Part shown: one piece after another, positions 33,970 to 44,099 of the stretch
How positions within the stretch are numbered: position 1 is the stretch's first letter
Layout of the letters: every line of letters begins with the position of its first letter
Assembly (NCBI RefSeq): GCF_008312885.1
Contig: NZ_VSSO01000006.1
Span: 115,686 to 179,685 of the forward strand
From: Lolliginicoccus suaedae
GTDB lineage: Bacteria > Actinomycetota > Actinomycetes > Mycobacteriales > Mycobacteriaceae
DNA length: 64,000 nt
Direction of reading: 5' to 3'
Translations under genes and position numbers: made by a program
The notes under the pieces: generated by a model
What the model was told of the DNA's origin: nothing
The model's database searches: none
What the model saw: the letters and a program-made list of their open reading frames with translations, nothing else

Positions 33970-34443
33970 TCAGCCCGCGCGCTGCCACGCCTCCCAGCCG
34001 AGCACATCGCCGCCCTGGCGCGACAGCAGGCTCGCCATCCTCGAGGCTTCCTGGGCGCACCACAGCCCCGAGATGACGCTCACGCGCTGCACCACGATCT
34101 CGCCACCATCCTGTCCCAGCTGCTCGGCGCGGCGCGGGGCATAGCCCTCGGCCGCCAGCGCCTCCACCACGGACCCCGCCCGGTCGCCCGGCACGGAGAG
34201 GATGAATCGCAGCACCCCCTGGTCGCCCTGCCGCCAGCTCGGCGACGACTCGATGAGCGCCACGACCGAAGCCGCGGGATCCCGCGTGCCCGCCACGAGC
34301 ACGAGATCCCCAGCATCCGGGTCAAGGGGCTCCACAGTCCGGCGACGCCACCGGGCCAGCAGGCGATCCAGCATCGCGCCACGCTCCTCCGCGAGACTCC
34401 TGGCACGCACCTCGCGGTGCGCCCGAACCAGCCTACGCGACAC
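33970..34443 (-). CDS. Hypothetical protein between trpD and ctaE
   Basis: The 157-residue protein has an Arg-rich N-terminus ([18 protein letters not shown]), then an alpha/beta-like region with [20 protein letters not shown] and [20 protein letters not shown]. No family is recognised and no signal or membrane segment is visible. The start and end are compatible with the gap between trpD and ctaE and no better frame exists there, but M. tuberculosis lacks a gene here. It would be divergent from ctaE with 117 bases between starts. Confidence 0.5.
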   Translation of the reverse strand: MSRRLVRAHREVRARSLAEERGAMLDRLLARWRRRTVEPLDPDAGDLVLVAGTRDPAASVVALIESSPSWRQGDQGVLRFILSVPGDRAGSVVEALAAEGYAPRRAEQLGQDGGEIVVQRVSVISGLWCAQEASRMASLLSRQGGDVLGWEAWQRAG

Positions 34444-34560
34444 GCTCCGCTCGGGAACCAGGGCAAGCAGACGTCCACCAACTGGGAAAACGATGCCAAC
34501 ATCAACCCAAATCAGGACCCGGCTGCACGTTTAGTACGACGAGCCGTCATACTTCCAAGT

Positions 34561-35169
34561 GTGACGAGCGCAGTAGGGAACTCAGGAACGGCAATCACAC
34601 AACGTGTGCACTCGCTGAACCGCCCAAACATGGTCAGTGTGGGCACGATCGTGTGGCTGTCAAGCGAGCTCATGTTCTTCGCCGGCCTCTTCGCGATGTA
34701 CTTCGTGTCGAAGGCCCAGGCCACCGAGTGGCCGCCACCGCCCACGCATCTCAACGTGCCCTTTGCACTGATGATCACCACCGTGCTGGTGCTGTCATCG
34801 TTCACGTGCCAGATGGGTGTGTTCGCGGCGGAGCGTGGCGACGTGTTCGGCCTGCGGAAGTGGTACTACCTCAGCTTCCTGATGGGCCTGTTCTTCGTGC
34901 TGGGCCAGGGCTACGAGTACTACGAGCTCGTGCATACCGGCACCACGATCTCGGGCAGCGTGTACGGCTCGGTGTTCTACATGACCACCGGCTTCCACGG
35001 CCTGCACGTGATCGGCGGCCTCATCGCGTTCCTGTACATCATCGCGCGGACCCAGATGAGCAAGTTCACGCCTGCTCAAGCCACCGCCGCGATCGTGGTC
35101 TCCTACTACTGGCACTTCGTGGACATCGTGTGGATCGCGCTGTTCGCGACGATCTACTTCATCCAGTAG
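34561..35169 (+). CDS. ctaE: Cytochrome c oxidase subunit III CtaE
   Basis: The 202-residue protein has five transmembrane helices and the subunit III signatures [30 protein letters not shown] and YWHFVDIVW. It is the short actinobacterial form (five helices rather than seven) of the aa3 oxidase. The start is GTG at 34561. It heads the ctaE-qcrC-qcrA-qcrB operon that builds the bc1-aa3 supercomplex; qcrC follows after 55 bases. Confidence 0.95.
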   Translation: MTSAVGNSGTAITQRVHSLNRPNMVSVGTIVWLSSELMFFAGLFAMYFVSKAQATEWPPPPTHLNVPFALMITTVLVLSSFTCQMGVFAAERGDVFGLRKWYYLSFLMGLFFVLGQGYEYYELVHTGTTISGSVYGSVFYMTTGFHGLHVIGGLIAFLYIIARTQMSKFTPAQATAAIVVSYYWHFVDIVWIALFATIYFIQ

Positions 35170-35224
35170 CGACCACACAGCGCCAGCCCCGTCCAGCCCG
35201 TCCCCCATCACCAAAGGGATCTCG

Positions 35225-36112
35225 ATGAGCTCATCTCCTCCACCCCCAGCCGATGCCCCCGGCGGAGAGGCAGCAGCACCGGTCACACCGACCGGCAAGC
35301 CGCCCCGCCCCTCCCGCCGCGCGCGCAAACTGCGCCGTCGCGCCACCGGAGCCGCCCTGCTCCTCGCTGGACTCACCGGCGCGGGCCTGTTCGCGGCCGC
35401 CATCACCCCGGACGCGCACGTCGCGACCGCCAACGAGGACAGCGCGGCACTGATCCGCGAGGGCAAGCAGATCTATGACGTCTCCTGCGTCACCTGCCAC
35501 GGTGTCAACCTGCAGGGCGTCGCCGACCGCGGTCCGAGCCTGATCGGCGTGGGCGAGGCATCCGTGTACTTCCAGGTCGCGTCCGGTCGCATGCCCGCCA
35601 TGCGCAACGAGGCCCAGGCCATGCGGAAGATCCCCAAGTTCGAGGGCCAGCAGATCGACGCTCTCGGCGCCTACATCCAGGCCAACGGTGGCGGACCCGT
35701 CGTGCCGCGCACCGCCGACGGAGAGGTCGCCACCGCTTCGCTGCGTGGCAACGATCCCGCTCGCGGCGGCGAGCTCTGGCGCCAGAACTGCGCCTCCTGC
35801 CACAACTTCACCGGCCAGGGCGGCGCTCTCTCCTCCGGCAAGTGGGCACCCTCGCTCGTCGGCGTGCCCGAGCCCGACATCTACACCGCCATGCTGACCG
35901 GCCCGCAGAACATGCCGAAGTTCTCGGACCGCCAGCTCACACCGGAGGACAAGCAAGACATCATCGCCTTCGTCAAGTCCGTCCAGGAGACCCGCAATCC
36001 CGGAGGCTACGGCCTCGGTGGGTTCGGCCCGGTCTCCGAGGGCATGACGATGTGGGTACTCGGCATCTCAGTGGTCATCGGCGCCACCATGTGGATCGGA
36101 GCAAGGTCATGA
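35225..36112 (+). CDS. qcrC: Diheme cytochrome c subunit QcrC
   Basis: The 295-residue protein has an N-terminal membrane helix (about 42-62), two class I cytochrome c domains each with a heme-binding CxxCH (CVTCHG near residue 90; CASCHN near 190), and a C-terminal transmembrane anchor. QcrC carries electrons from the bc1 complex directly to the aa3 oxidase, replacing soluble cytochrome c. The ATG lies after a GGGATCTCG stretch. Its stop overlaps the qcrA start as ATGA. Confidence 0.95.
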   Translation: MSSSPPPPADAPGGEAAAPVTPTGKPPRPSRRARKLRRRATGAALLLAGLTGAGLFAAAITPDAHVATANEDSAALIREGKQIYDVSCVTCHGVNLQGVADRGPSLIGVGEASVYFQVASGRMPAMRNEAQAMRKIPKFEGQQIDALGAYIQANGGGPVVPRTADGEVATASLRGNDPARGGELWRQNCASCHNFTGQGGALSSGKWAPSLVGVPEPDIYTAMLTGPQNMPKFSDRQLTPEDKQDIIAFVKSVQETRNPGGYGLGGFGPVSEGMTMWVLGISVVIGATMWIGARS

Positions 36113-37287
36113 GCGACGCTGACCGGAACACTCCCGGGAACCTGAATCCCTCGGAGGAAGAGCTGGCCAGCATGAGCCAGGAAGAGCTAGCGAGACTCGG
36201 CACGAACCTCGATGACGTCGACGTCATCTTCCGCCGCAATCGCTGGCCCGCGAAGGGCACCAAGGCAGAGAAGCGCGCGGAGCGCCAGATCGCATTCTGG
36301 TTCGCGCTGTCGGGCATTTCCGCCCTTGCCTTCGTCGCGGTATTCCTCTTCTGGCCGTGGGAGCACAAGAGTCTCGGCGAGGAGGGCTACAACCTCTACA
36401 ACTGGGCCACCCCGCTCTACGGGCTCACCTTCGGCATGGCGATCCTCAGCATCGGCATCGCCGCGGTGCTGATCGCGAAGAAGATGATCCCCGAGGAGAT
36501 CTCCGTCCAGCAGCGCCACGACGGCCCGTCCGATGCGGTCGATCAGAAGACCACCGTCGCGCTCCTCAAGGATGCCTACGACACCTCCACCATCGGTCGC
36601 CGCAGCATGATCAAGCTCTCGGCGATCTTCGGTGTGGGCACCTTCGCCGTCGCCGCCCCCGTCGCTCTCGCCGGTGGCATGGTGAAGAACCCCTGGGCCG
36701 ACGGCGACGATTCGCCGATGTGGACCTCCCCGTGGGATCCCGACTACCCGGGCCAGACCGTCTACCTGCGTCGCGACACGGGACGCATCGACGACATCGT
36801 GCTCGTCCGTCCCGAGGACCTCGACGCCGGCGCCATGGAGACCGTATTCCCCTTCAAGGAGGAATGGCGCGGCGACCTCTACAAGCTGCGCTACTCCCTG
36901 CGCCACCAGTACGCGCCAGTCATGCTGATCCGCCTGCGCAGCTCCGACACCGCGCGCGTCGTCAAGCGACAGGGCCAGGAAGACTTCAACTACGGCGACT
37001 ACTTCGCCTACTCGAAGATCTGCACCCACCTCGCCTGCCCGACCTCGCTGTACGAGCAGCAGACGCAGCGAATCCTGTGCCCCTGCCACCAGTCACAGTT
37101 TGATGCGCTCCAGTACGCCAAGCCCGTGTTCGGACCGGCGACCCGAGCGCTCCCCCAGCTTCCGATAACCGTGGACGAGGAAGGCTTCCTCGTGGCGCGC
37201 GGCGGCTTCATCGAACCCGTCGGACCGGCCTTCTGGGAACGGCCCGGCTACACGGAGATCCCAGACCTCGGGGAGCGTGAATCATGA
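36109..37287 (+). CDS. qcrA: Rieske iron-sulfur subunit QcrA
   Basis: The 392-residue actinobacterial-type Rieske protein has three predicted transmembrane helices (about 66-84, 101-120, 170-190) and a C-terminal 2Fe-2S domain with CTHLAC and CPCHQSQFD. The last helix is preceded by RRS, consistent with Tat-assisted insertion of the folded Rieske domain. It oxidises menaquinol within the bc1 complex. ATGA overlaps at both ends couple it to qcrC and qcrB. Confidence 0.95.
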   Translation: MSDADRNTPGNLNPSEEELASMSQEELARLGTNLDDVDVIFRRNRWPAKGTKAEKRAERQIAFWFALSGISALAFVAVFLFWPWEHKSLGEEGYNLYNWATPLYGLTFGMAILSIGIAAVLIAKKMIPEEISVQQRHDGPSDAVDQKTTVALLKDAYDTSTIGRRSMIKLSAIFGVGTFAVAAPVALAGGMVKNPWADGDDSPMWTSPWDPDYPGQTVYLRRDTGRIDDIVLVRPEDLDAGAMETVFPFKEEWRGDLYKLRYSLRHQYAPVMLIRLRSSDTARVVKRQGQEDFNYGDYFAYSKICTHLACPTSLYEQQTQRILCPCHQSQFDALQYAKPVFGPATRALPQLPITVDEEGFLVARGGFIEPVGPAFWERPGYTEIPDLGERES

Positions 37288-38933
37288 GCACGAGTCAAGC
37301 GATCCAGGATCGCGCCAACAAGGAAGCCGCTAGCGCCGCGATAAACATGGACCAGCGGTATCGCATGGCCGCAGGCATGCGCCGCCAGATGAACAAGGTG
37401 TTCCCCACCCACTGGTCCTTCCTGCTGGGCGAGGTCGCGCTCTACAGCTTCGTCATCCTCCTCGTGACCGGCGTGTACCTGACGCTGTTCTTCGACCCAT
37501 CGCTCGCCCACATCGTCTACGAGGGCCCCTACCAGCCGCTGCGTGGCGTCGAGATGTCCCGCGCCTACGAGACGGCCCTCCAGCTGTCCTTCGAGGTCCG
37601 CGGCGGCCTGTTCGTCCGGCAGCTGCACCACTGGGCAGCGCTGCTGTTCGCCGCGTCGATCATCCTGCACCTGCTGCGGGTGTTCTTCACCGGCGGATTC
37701 CGCAAGCCGCGCGAGGCCAACTGGGTCATCGGCTCCATGATCTTCGTCCTCACCATCGCCGAGGGCTTCATGGGCTACACCCTCCCCGACGACCTGCTCT
37801 CCGGCATCGGCCTCCGGATCACCTCCGCGATCATGCTCTCCCTCCCCGTCGTGGGCACCTGGATCCACTGGTTCGTCTTCGGTGGAGAGTTCCCCGGCGA
37901 GCTGATCATCCCGAGGCTCTACGTCGCGCACATCCTGATCATCCCGGGATTGCTCCTCGCGCTCATCGCCGCGCACCTCGCGCTGGTGTGGTACCAGAAG
38001 CACACCCAGTTCCCCGGCCCCGGCCGCACCGAGAACAACGTTGTCGGTGTCCGCGTCCTCCCGGTGTTCGGCGTGAAGGCCGGTGGATTCTTCGGCATCA
38101 TCTTCGGCATCCTCGCCCTGATGAGCGGATTCCTGCAGATCAACGCCATCTGGAACCTCGGGCCGTACAACGCCTCCCAGATCTCCGCAGGCTCCCAGCC
38201 GGACTTCTACATGTTCTTCACCGAAGGAATGGCGCGCATCTGGCCAGCGTGGGACATCTACATCGGCGACTACATGATCCCGTCGGTGGTGGGCGTCGCT
38301 GTGATCCTCGGCATCATCTTCATGCTGCTGTTCGCCTACCCGTTCATCGAGGCGAAGCTCACCAAGGATGATGTGCACCACAACATCCTGCAGCGTCCCC
38401 GCGACGTGCCCGTGCGCACGTCGCTCGGCGCCATGGCCCTCGCGTTCTACGCCGTGCTGTTCCTGATGGCCATGAACGACATCATCGCGTTCAAGTTCCA
38501 CATCTCGCTCAACGCGACCACCTGGCTCGGTCGCATAGGCCTGATCGTGCTGCCGCCCCTGGCGTACATCATCGCCTACCGCTGGTGCATCGCCCTGCAG
38601 CGTTCCGACCGCAAGGTCCTCGAGCATGGCATCGAGACAGGCATCATCACCCGCCTGCCGCACGGCGAGTACATCGAGCTGCACCAGCCGCTCGGACCCG
38701 TCGATGAGCACGGGCACCCCATCCCGCTCCCCTACCAGGGCGCGACAGTGCCCAAGCGGATGAACCTGCTCGGAGCTGCAGGAGCCCCCGGTTCCGGTGG
38801 CTTGCTCACAGCGGATCCCGCCGACGAGCGCGAACTGCTCGAGCACGAGGAGCACGAGGCCCACGTCAGGCAGGCCCAGGCTCTCCGCGCCCTCCAGCAG
38901 CGCGCTATCGAGAAGGGCGACGACGATCACTGA
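37284..38933 (+). CDS. qcrB: Cytochrome b subunit QcrB
   Basis: The 549-residue protein has eight or more transmembrane helices, heme-ligand histidines in [21 protein letters not shown] and in the fourth helix region, and the Qo-site area around [12 protein letters not shown] long charged C-terminal tail (from about 440) is typical of actinobacterial QcrB. It holds the quinol sites targeted by Q203-type inhibitors in mycobacteria. ATG overlaps the qcrA stop, and a strong terminator follows 34 bases after its stop. Confidence 0.95.
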   Translation: MSTSQAIQDRANKEAASAAINMDQRYRMAAGMRRQMNKVFPTHWSFLLGEVALYSFVILLVTGVYLTLFFDPSLAHIVYEGPYQPLRGVEMSRAYETALQLSFEVRGGLFVRQLHHWAALLFAASIILHLLRVFFTGGFRKPREANWVIGSMIFVLTIAEGFMGYTLPDDLLSGIGLRITSAIMLSLPVVGTWIHWFVFGGEFPGELIIPRLYVAHILIIPGLLLALIAAHLALVWYQKHTQFPGPGRTENNVVGVRVLPVFGVKAGGFFGIIFGILALMSGFLQINAIWNLGPYNASQISAGSQPDFYMFFTEGMARIWPAWDIYIGDYMIPSVVGVAVILGIIFMLLFAYPFIEAKLTKDDVHHNILQRPRDVPVRTSLGAMALAFYAVLFLMAMNDIIAFKFHISLNATTWLGRIGLIVLPPLAYIIAYRWCIALQRSDRKVLEHGIETGIITRLPHGEYIELHQPLGPVDEHGHPIPLPYQGATVPKRMNLLGAAGAPGSGGLLTADPADERELLEHEEHEAHVRQAQALRALQQRAIEKGDDDH

Positions 38934-38967
38934 TCCGTCCTAGCCAACGCCATACCGGCAATGAGAG

Positions 38968-39000
38968 AAGGCCCCCGGGAGATCACCTCCTGGGGGCCTT
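38968..39000 (+). terminator. Rho-independent terminator after qcrB
   Basis: AAGGCCCCCGGGAG (38968-38981) pairs with 38987-39000 (one G.U) around a 5-base loop and runs into CTTCTATT. It closes the ctaE-qcrCAB operon. Confidence 0.88.
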
Positions 39001-39003
39001 CTT

Positions 39004-39660
39004 CTATTGCTGCCGCTTTCCTTTCCGCTGCGGGAAGATGATCTCCGCCAGGTCTCAGTTGGCGGCAGGGGCGACGCGGCGGGGCCCACTTGGCGGCGGG
39101 GCCCAACTGGCGAAGTCTCAACGCGAATCCTGGGGAGGAAGCCCCACGCGCACCTCTGCACGCGGAAGCGCCGAGCGAGGCATGGCCGTGGCGTGCATGC
39201 CGCCGTAGCAGCCCGGGCCTCCGCCCGCCGGTGCCGACTGGCGCGTGATGATGGCCGCCTGTACCGGGCGTGATGATCGCTGGCCGCCCAGATCCGGTGG
39301 TGGCTCCTTTGGTGTGCGAGCCGGGCTAGTTCAAGGTCGTGGGGCCTGGATCGAATGCGACGCGCAACCGTGGGAGCATCTGCCCCGCCCCGATCGCGCT
39401 CTGTGGCTGCGCCGTCACAGTTGACCGAGAATCGTGCTTGCTCGGCCTAGATTCGCCCCTACGGCTCCTTCTAGCGCCCTCCCTCGCGTTGGAGGCCTGG
39501 AGACGAGTCGGCTCTCGCTGCACGCCGTGAGGAGCGTTTCCGCTGCACGTGGTTGGCTGGGCCTCCATTGCCACCGCGACGGGAAGGGGTTTCTCGCGCC
39601 ATCCGCTAGCGTGGGGATGCCAGCATAGGGATGCCAGCTCGTCGCGAGGCAGTGAAAGCA
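39004..39660. other. Gene-free intergenic region between qcrB and ctaF
   Basis: About 650 bases hold no frame with credible codon use, ribosome site or family similarity on either strand. It leads into the family A palindrome and tandem arrays (39666-39857). GTTCCGC/GCGGAAC (39873-39888) forms a further small hairpin near the ctaF terminator. Confidence 0.6.
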
Positions 39661-39665
39661 CCCGC

Positions 39666-39720
39666 GAGTGTGCGAAAAACGACTGCATTCCGCGATCATC
39701 CTGTCGTTTCTCGCACACTC
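39666..39720. repeat. Family A palindromic element, copy 2
   Basis: GAGTGTGCGAAAAACGAC (39666-39683) and GTCGTTTCTCGCACACTC (39703-39720) pair with one A.C mismatch around a 19-base loop. The TGTGCG...CGCACA core (39669-39717) is 49 bp, equal to copy 1 at 110-158. The left arm and the right-arm block CCTGTCG-TT-TCGCACACTCG are shared; the loop is not. Confidence 0.88.
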
Positions 39721-39810
39721 GTGGGAGCTCTCGCACACTCGCGGGTGGCCGTGGGAGCTCTCGCACACTCGCGGGTGGCCGTGGGAGCACGCGCACACTC
39801 GCGGCCCCGC
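39721..39810. repeat. 30-bp tandem array beside family A copy 2
   Basis: Two identical 30-bp units (39721-39750, 39751-39780) and a diverged third (39781-39810) each contain TCGCACACTCGCG, which repeats the end of the palindrome's right arm. There are no unique spacers between the units. Confidence 0.92.
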
Positions 39811-39812
39811 CC

Positions 39813-39857
39813 GCACTCGCACGCTCGCAGGCACTCGCACGCTCGCAGGCACTCGCC
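39813..39857. repeat. 18-bp tandem array
   Basis: GCACTCGCACGCTCGCAG occurs at 39813-39830 and 39831-39848, then a partial unit to 39857. The unit again carries the CGCACxCTCGC string of the family A arm end, so this is a further expansion of the same sequence. Confidence 0.88.
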
Positions 39858-39913
39858 GGCGGAGGATGACCAGTTCCGCCAGCGGAACGTGACCCCTTTG
39901 CCGGAAACGGCAA

Positions 39914-39951
39914 ACGCCCGCCCGTGCGCGGTGTTGCGCACGGGCGGGCGT
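39914..39951 (-). terminator. Terminator after ctaF
   Basis: ACGCCCGCCCGTGCGC (39914-39929) pairs perfectly with 39936-39951 (16-bp stem, 6-base loop), 24 bases past the ctaF stop on the minus strand and followed there by TTTG. Confidence 0.85.
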
Positions 39952-39974
39952 CGGCGTGAGCTAGAGCTTCTCGG

Positions 39975-40391
39975 TCAGTGCTTCTCGGGGCCCCAGTGGT
40001 ACTCGAAGACGAGTCCTGCGGCAGCGACGAGGACGACGACCGCGGCGACGGCGATCAGCCACATGTAGAAGAACGCTACGGCGATGCCTGCCAGCGCGGC
40101 GGAGAGAGCGAGCAGCACCGGCCAGTAGCTACCAGGGCTGAAGAAGCCAAGGTCGCCGGTGCCGTCCTCGATGTCGGCTTCCTCGTAGTCCTCGGGGCGT
40201 GTGTCGATGCGTCGTGCGACGAACCGGAAGTAAGTACCGATGATGAGGGTCAGGCCCGCGGTGAGCACGATAGCGGTGAGCCCTGCCCATTCCAGCCCGG
40301 CACGGGAGGTGTAGGTGAACACCCCGTACAGGATGGCGGTGAGGAAGAAGAACATCGTGAGCAGCTCGAAGAGCTTGGCTTCGATCTTCAT
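39975..40391 (-). CDS. ctaF: Cytochrome c oxidase subunit IV CtaF
   Basis: The 138-residue actinobacterial subunit IV has four hydrophobic helices (about 8-28, 33-53, 92-110, 113-130) and the characteristic [20 protein letters not shown] segment in the middle. It is a structural part of the aa3 oxidase in the bc1-aa3 supercomplex. ATG at 40391; it follows ctaC by 32 bases in the same operon. Confidence 0.93.
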   Translation of the reverse strand: MKIEAKLFELLTMFFFLTAILYGVFTYTSRAGLEWAGLTAIVLTAGLTLIIGTYFRFVARRIDTRPEDYEEADIEDGTGDLGFFSPGSYWPVLLALSAALAGIAVAFFYMWLIAVAAVVVLVAAAGLVFEYHWGPEKH

Positions 40392-40423
40392 GTCAGAACA
40401 CGTCCTTGTTCAGTGCGGGGGCG

Positions 40424-41500
40424 TCAGTTGCCGGAACGGAAGGGGATCGCGGTCTGTGCCTCTCGCTGCGTGTTGAAGGGCACGGTGCTGGTGGAGAGTG
40501 GCTCCTCGCCGATGGCTTCGAGAGCTTGCGCGTTGGACAGGCCCTGGCCGCCGTCGACGGTGGGCTTGCGCAGCTCGATGTACTCGGCGAACCGCTCGGG
40601 GCTCACGGCGCGGACCTCGAAGTTCATCATGGAGTGGTAGGTGCCGCACATCTCGGCGCAGCGCCCGACGAACGCTCCTTCTTCCTCGATCTCGCTGATC
40701 TGGAAGGAGAAGTCGGAACGGTTTGCCTCGGGGTTCGGCATCACGTCGCGCTTGAAGAGGAACTCGGGAACCCAGAAGGAGTGAACGACATCCGCGGAGG
40801 CGAGTACGAACTCGATGCGCCGGTTGGTCGGCAGCACGAGGACGGGGATCTCCTCGCTGGAGCCGAGCGTCTCAATGGTGTTGTAGGTCAGGTAGTCGAG
40901 CTCGCCGCGCTCAGCGCCGTGGATCGGACCGACGCTGCTGCCGTGGTCGTCATCGCCTTCGTCGCTCGCGGAGCCAAGCTGGGGACCGCCGTCGGGATCA
41001 AGCCCGTCGTAGCTCGGGGTACCGTCGCCCATGTCGATGGTGCGGTAGCCGAACTTCCAGTTCCACTGGTAGGCGGTGACGTCGACGACAACGTCGGCCT
41101 CGCCGTGCTCCTTGTCGTTGACATAGTTCTGCACAACGACGGTGAAGTAGAACAGCACCGCGATGATGATGAAGGGCACCGCCGTGTAGAGCAGCTCGAG
41201 GGGCACGTTGTAGCCCGTTTGCCGCGGGAAGTCGGGGTCGCCCTTCTTCTTCCGGTGAAACACCACCGTCCAGAAGGTAAGTCCCCAGACCAGTACACCC
41301 ATTACGAGAGCAGCGACCACCGACCAGGTCCACAACTCGCGCATCATCTCGGCCTGCGGGGTAACGCCCGAGGGCCAGCCGAATCGAAGAACCGTATTGT
41401 CGATGGAGCAGCCCGAAAGGAGCACGGCAGCGATACCGAGAGTCGCCGCTAGCCCAGTCCGTCGCGCAATCCGACGCCGACTACCGTGTGCCACGTTCAC
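40424..41500 (-). CDS. ctaC: Cytochrome c oxidase subunit II CtaC
   Basis: The 358-residue lipoprotein has lipobox LLSGC, two transmembrane helices (about 57-78, 103-125) and a cupredoxin domain with the CuA motif GRCAEMCGTYHSMM. It accepts electrons from QcrC. A 35-residue acidic/Gly insertion (SASDEGDDDHGS region) within the cupredoxin domain is typical of actinobacterial CtaC. The GTG at 41500 follows AGGAAGG. It is divergent from asnB across a 265-base region with a palindrome. Confidence 0.94.
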   Translation of the reverse strand: MNVAHGSRRRIARRTGLAATLGIAAVLLSGCSIDNTVLRFGWPSGVTPQAEMMRELWTWSVVAALVMGVLVWGLTFWTVVFHRKKKGDPDFPRQTGYNVPLELLYTAVPFIIIAVLFYFTVVVQNYVNDKEHGEADVVVDVTAYQWNWKFGYRTIDMGDGTPSYDGLDPDGGPQLGSASDEGDDDHGSSVGPIHGAERGELDYLTYNTIETLGSSEEIPVLVLPTNRRIEFVLASADVVHSFWVPEFLFKRDVMPNPEANRSDFSFQISEIEEEGAFVGRCAEMCGTYHSMMNFEVRAVSPERFAEYIELRKPTVDGGQGLSNAQALEAIGEEPLSTSTVPFNTQREAQTAIPFRSGN

Positions 41501-41607
41501 GCCTTCCTGGTTGCCACACCTTGTGCAGACCTAACCTGTTCAGACCTACCGTGTGCCGACCCCGCGAGCGCGCGGATCCGCACGGATCAAACTCTTGAGC
41601 CTGAATA

Positions 41608-41620
41608 CTACGCAGCGTAG
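41608..41620. promoter_or_regulatory. 13-bp palindrome between ctaC and asnB
   Basis: CTACGC-A-GCGTAG is a perfect 6+1+6 palindrome centred about 114 bases from the ctaC start and 152 from asnB. It may be an operator for either gene; the binding protein is unknown. Imperfect direct repeats CAGACCTAAC/CAGACCTACC lie nearer ctaC. Confidence 0.35.
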
Positions 41621-41765
41621 ACCACGCGTTTGCAGCCGGCACTATCGGGTCTCCTCATGCGGGCGAAAGTTTTGCGGCATACTCCCTAGCGGAAGAGTTT
41701 GCCCAGCTTGTCCGGGGGCGCCCTGGTGGCCCCTGCGCTGATCGTGGATTGAGGTGTTGTGCGCT

Positions 41766-43697
41766 GTGTGTGGCCTCCTGGGAATTCTGACTCCGGACGG
41801 GTGCGCCGCGGAGGTGGCGCCGCGGCTGGGAGAGGCGTTGCATTGCATGCGCCATCGCGGTCCGGATGAGGCAGGCACGTGGCATGACGCTGATCTGGCG
41901 CTGGGCTTCAACCGGCTGTCGATCATCGATATCGCGCACTCGCACCAGCCGTTGCGCTGGGGCCCGCCGGAGAACCCGGAGCGCTATGCGCTGACGTTCA
42001 ACGGGGAGATCTACAACTACCTGGAGCTCCGCGACGAGCTGGCCCGCGAGCATGGCGCGGTGTTCCGCACCGAGGGTGACAGCGAGACGATCGTCGCGGC
42101 GTTCCACCATTGGGGACCGGGCGCGGTGGAGCGCTTGCGGGGCATGTTCGCTTTCGGGGTCTGGGACACCGAGACGCGCGAGCTGTTCATCGCTCGCGAC
42201 CCGTTCGGCATCAAGCCGCTGTTCATCGCCGATGCCCCGGGTGGATTCGGCTTCGGCTCGGAGAAGAAGAGCCTGCTCGAGGCCGCGGAACTGTTGAAGC
42301 TCGACCTCGGCATAGATGCGCGCGCCACCGAGCACTACCTGGTGCTGCAGTACGTCCCCGAGCCCGAGTCGCTGCATACTGGCATCCGGCGGCTCGAATC
42401 AGGCTGCTACGCCTGGGTGCGGCCGGGCGAGGCGCCACGCATCACCCGCTACTTCAAGCCCTCGTTCCCGGTGGTGCCGTTCGCCAAGGGCAAGGATGCC
42501 GCGCAGAAGCGCTACGACGAGATCGCGGCCGCGCTCGAGGACTCCGTGGCCAAGCACATGCGCGCCGATGTGACGGTCGGCTCGTTCCTGTCCGGGGGCA
42601 TCGATTCGACAGCTATCGCCGCGCTCGCGATCCGGCACAACCCGGACCTGATCACCTTCACCACCGGGTTCGAGCGCGAGGGCTACTCGGAGGTCGATGT
42701 GGCCGCGGAGTCCGCCGAGGCGATCGGCGCGCGGCATGTCGTGAAGATCGTCGGCCCCGAGGAGTTCGCCAAGTCGATCCCCGAGATCGTGTGGTACCTC
42801 GATGACCCGGTCGCCGACCCTGCGCTGGTGCCCCTGTACTTCGTGGCTCGCGAGGCCCGCAAGCATGTGAAGGTCGTGCTCTCCGGCGAGGGCGCGGACG
42901 AGTTGTTCGGTGGCTACACGATCTACCGCGAGCCGTTGTCGCTGCGGCCGTTCAGCGCGCTGACCCCTGGAATGCGCCGCGCCGCTGCTCGCCTGTCGGA
43001 CCGGATGCCGGAGGGCAAGCGCGGCAAGAGCCTGCTGCAGCGCGGCTCCCAGCGGCTCGAGGAGCGCTACTACGGCAATGCGCGCAGCTTCCAGGATCAC
43101 CATTTGCGCGCGGTGCTGCGTGACTTCCGGCCCGAGTGGACGCACATGGACGTCACGGCACCGATCTACGCCCGCTCCGAGGGCTGGGACCCGGTGGCGC
43201 GCATGCAGCACCTCGACCTGTTCACCTGGTTGCGCGGCGACATCCTCGTCAAGGCGGACAAGATGACGATGGCGAACTCGCTCGAGCTGCGCGTGCCGTT
43301 CCTCGATCCCGAGGTGCTCGCGGTGGCGGAGAAGATCCCTTACAAGCAGAAGATCACCCGCGAGACCACCAAGCACGCGCTGCGGCAGGCGCTCGAGGGC
43401 ATCGTCCCCCACCATGTGCTGCATCGCGCCAAGCTGGGCTTCCCGGTGCCGCTGCGGCACTGGCTGCGCGGGCCCGAGCTGTATGAGTGGGCGCGCGACC
43501 AGATCGCGGAATCCGGTACCGATCACATCCTCGACCTCGCCGCGGTCAGCAGGATGCTCGAGGAGCACCGCGAGGGCGTCTCCGACCACAGCAGGCGCTT
43601 GTGGACCCTGCTCACCTTCATGGTGTGGCATGGCATCTTCATCGAGGAGCGGATCACCCCGTCGATCGAGGACCACGAGTACCCCGTCACCCTGTAG
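41766..43697 (+). CDS. asnB: Glutamine-hydrolysing asparagine synthetase AsnB
   Basis: The 643-residue enzyme has an N-terminal class II glutaminase domain and a C-terminal ATP-PPase synthetase domain (FLSGGIDSTAIAALA). The GTG at 41766 is chosen because it places Cys at position 2 (VCGLLGIL), which must become the N-terminal nucleophile; upstream starts would bury it. Further glutaminase motifs are RHRGPDEAG and FNGEIYNYLELR. In mycobacteria the AsnB orthologue can also amidate mDAP in peptidoglycan (AsnB/LtsA), so either role is possible. Confidence 0.92.
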   Translation: MCGLLGILTPDGCAAEVAPRLGEALHCMRHRGPDEAGTWHDADLALGFNRLSIIDIAHSHQPLRWGPPENPERYALTFNGEIYNYLELRDELAREHGAVFRTEGDSETIVAAFHHWGPGAVERLRGMFAFGVWDTETRELFIARDPFGIKPLFIADAPGGFGFGSEKKSLLEAAELLKLDLGIDARATEHYLVLQYVPEPESLHTGIRRLESGCYAWVRPGEAPRITRYFKPSFPVVPFAKGKDAAQKRYDEIAAALEDSVAKHMRADVTVGSFLSGGIDSTAIAALAIRHNPDLITFTTGFEREGYSEVDVAAESAEAIGARHVVKIVGPEEFAKSIPEIVWYLDDPVADPALVPLYFVAREARKHVKVVLSGEGADELFGGYTIYREPLSLRPFSALTPGMRRAAARLSDRMPEGKRGKSLLQRGSQRLEERYYGNARSFQDHHLRAVLRDFRPEWTHMDVTAPIYARSEGWDPVARMQHLDLFTWLRGDILVKADKMTMANSLELRVPFLDPEVLAVAEKIPYKQKITRETTKHALRQALEGIVPHHVLHRAKLGFPVPLRHWLRGPELYEWARDQIAESGTDHILDLAAVSRMLEEHREGVSDHSRRLWTLLTFMVWHGIFIEERITPSIEDHEYPVTL

Positions 43698-43712
43698 GGC
43701 GCTGCGTGGCCT

Positions 43713-44099
43713 CTAGGCGTTCTTGCCGTGCGCCTCGTTGTAGCGCTGCCTCTCTCGCGCCTGGCGCTCGAGCACCTTGGGGTTCTGCAGATCGCGGGGC
43801 AGGCCGTGGCGCTCGAGCCGCCGGGCCCGGTTGGGCTCCATGTAGGCGGCCGAGTAGAACAGAGCGAGCAGCACACCGAGGAGCACCACTGCGCCCCGTA
43901 GGACGAAGGGGCCGGGCAGCAGGAATCCCAGGGCGAATATCGGCAGGTACGGCACCATGCTGCGAACCAGGTGCCGGGGCACGGCGCGGTCGCCGGTGAG
44001 ATCGTTGCGCACCCAGTCCTGCATGCTCGGCGGGAGGGTGCGACCGAAGCTGTAGCTGATCCATTGCAGCGGACTGGGCCGTGTGGCGGTGCTGGTCAT
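43713..44099 (-). CDS. DUF5313 membrane protein
   Basis: The 128-residue protein begins with a conserved cytoplasmic part (PLQWISYSFGRTLPPSMQDW), has a hydrophobic hairpin at about 50-85, and ends with a basic helix containing NPKVLERQARERQRYNEA. It matches the actinobacterial DUF5313 family of unknown function. Its ATG overlaps the stop of the OhrR-like gene (ATGA), so the two are translated together. It converges on asnB with 15 bases between. Confidence 0.78.
   Translation of the reverse strand: MTSTATRPSPLQWISYSFGRTLPPSMQDWVRNDLTGDRAVPRHLVRSMVPYLPIFALGFLLPGPFVLRGAVVLLGVLLALFYSAAYMEPNRARRLERHGLPRDLQNPKVLERQARERQRYNEAHGKNA

Noticed and set aside
37248..38930. Long open frame antisense to qcrB (also antisense to crtO/cruF, fadD15 and glnA1)
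   Set aside because: These frames mirror the codon bias of well-identified genes on the other strand; they have Asp/Glu/His/Arg-rich composition, no ribosome sites and no family similarity.
38971..39000. GC-rich hairpin after qcrB considered as another palindromic element
   Set aside because: It has the form and place of an ordinary terminator, with no head motif and no 48- or 49-bp core.
39004..39660. Small frames between qcrB and the family A element
   Set aside because: Candidate frames on both strands lack ribosome sites and have amino acid composition typical of random GC-rich sequence.
39721..39857. CRISPR-like look of short repeats
   Set aside because: The units are directly adjacent with no unique spacers, and no cas genes lie nearby. 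They are tandem repeats derived from the palindrome arm.
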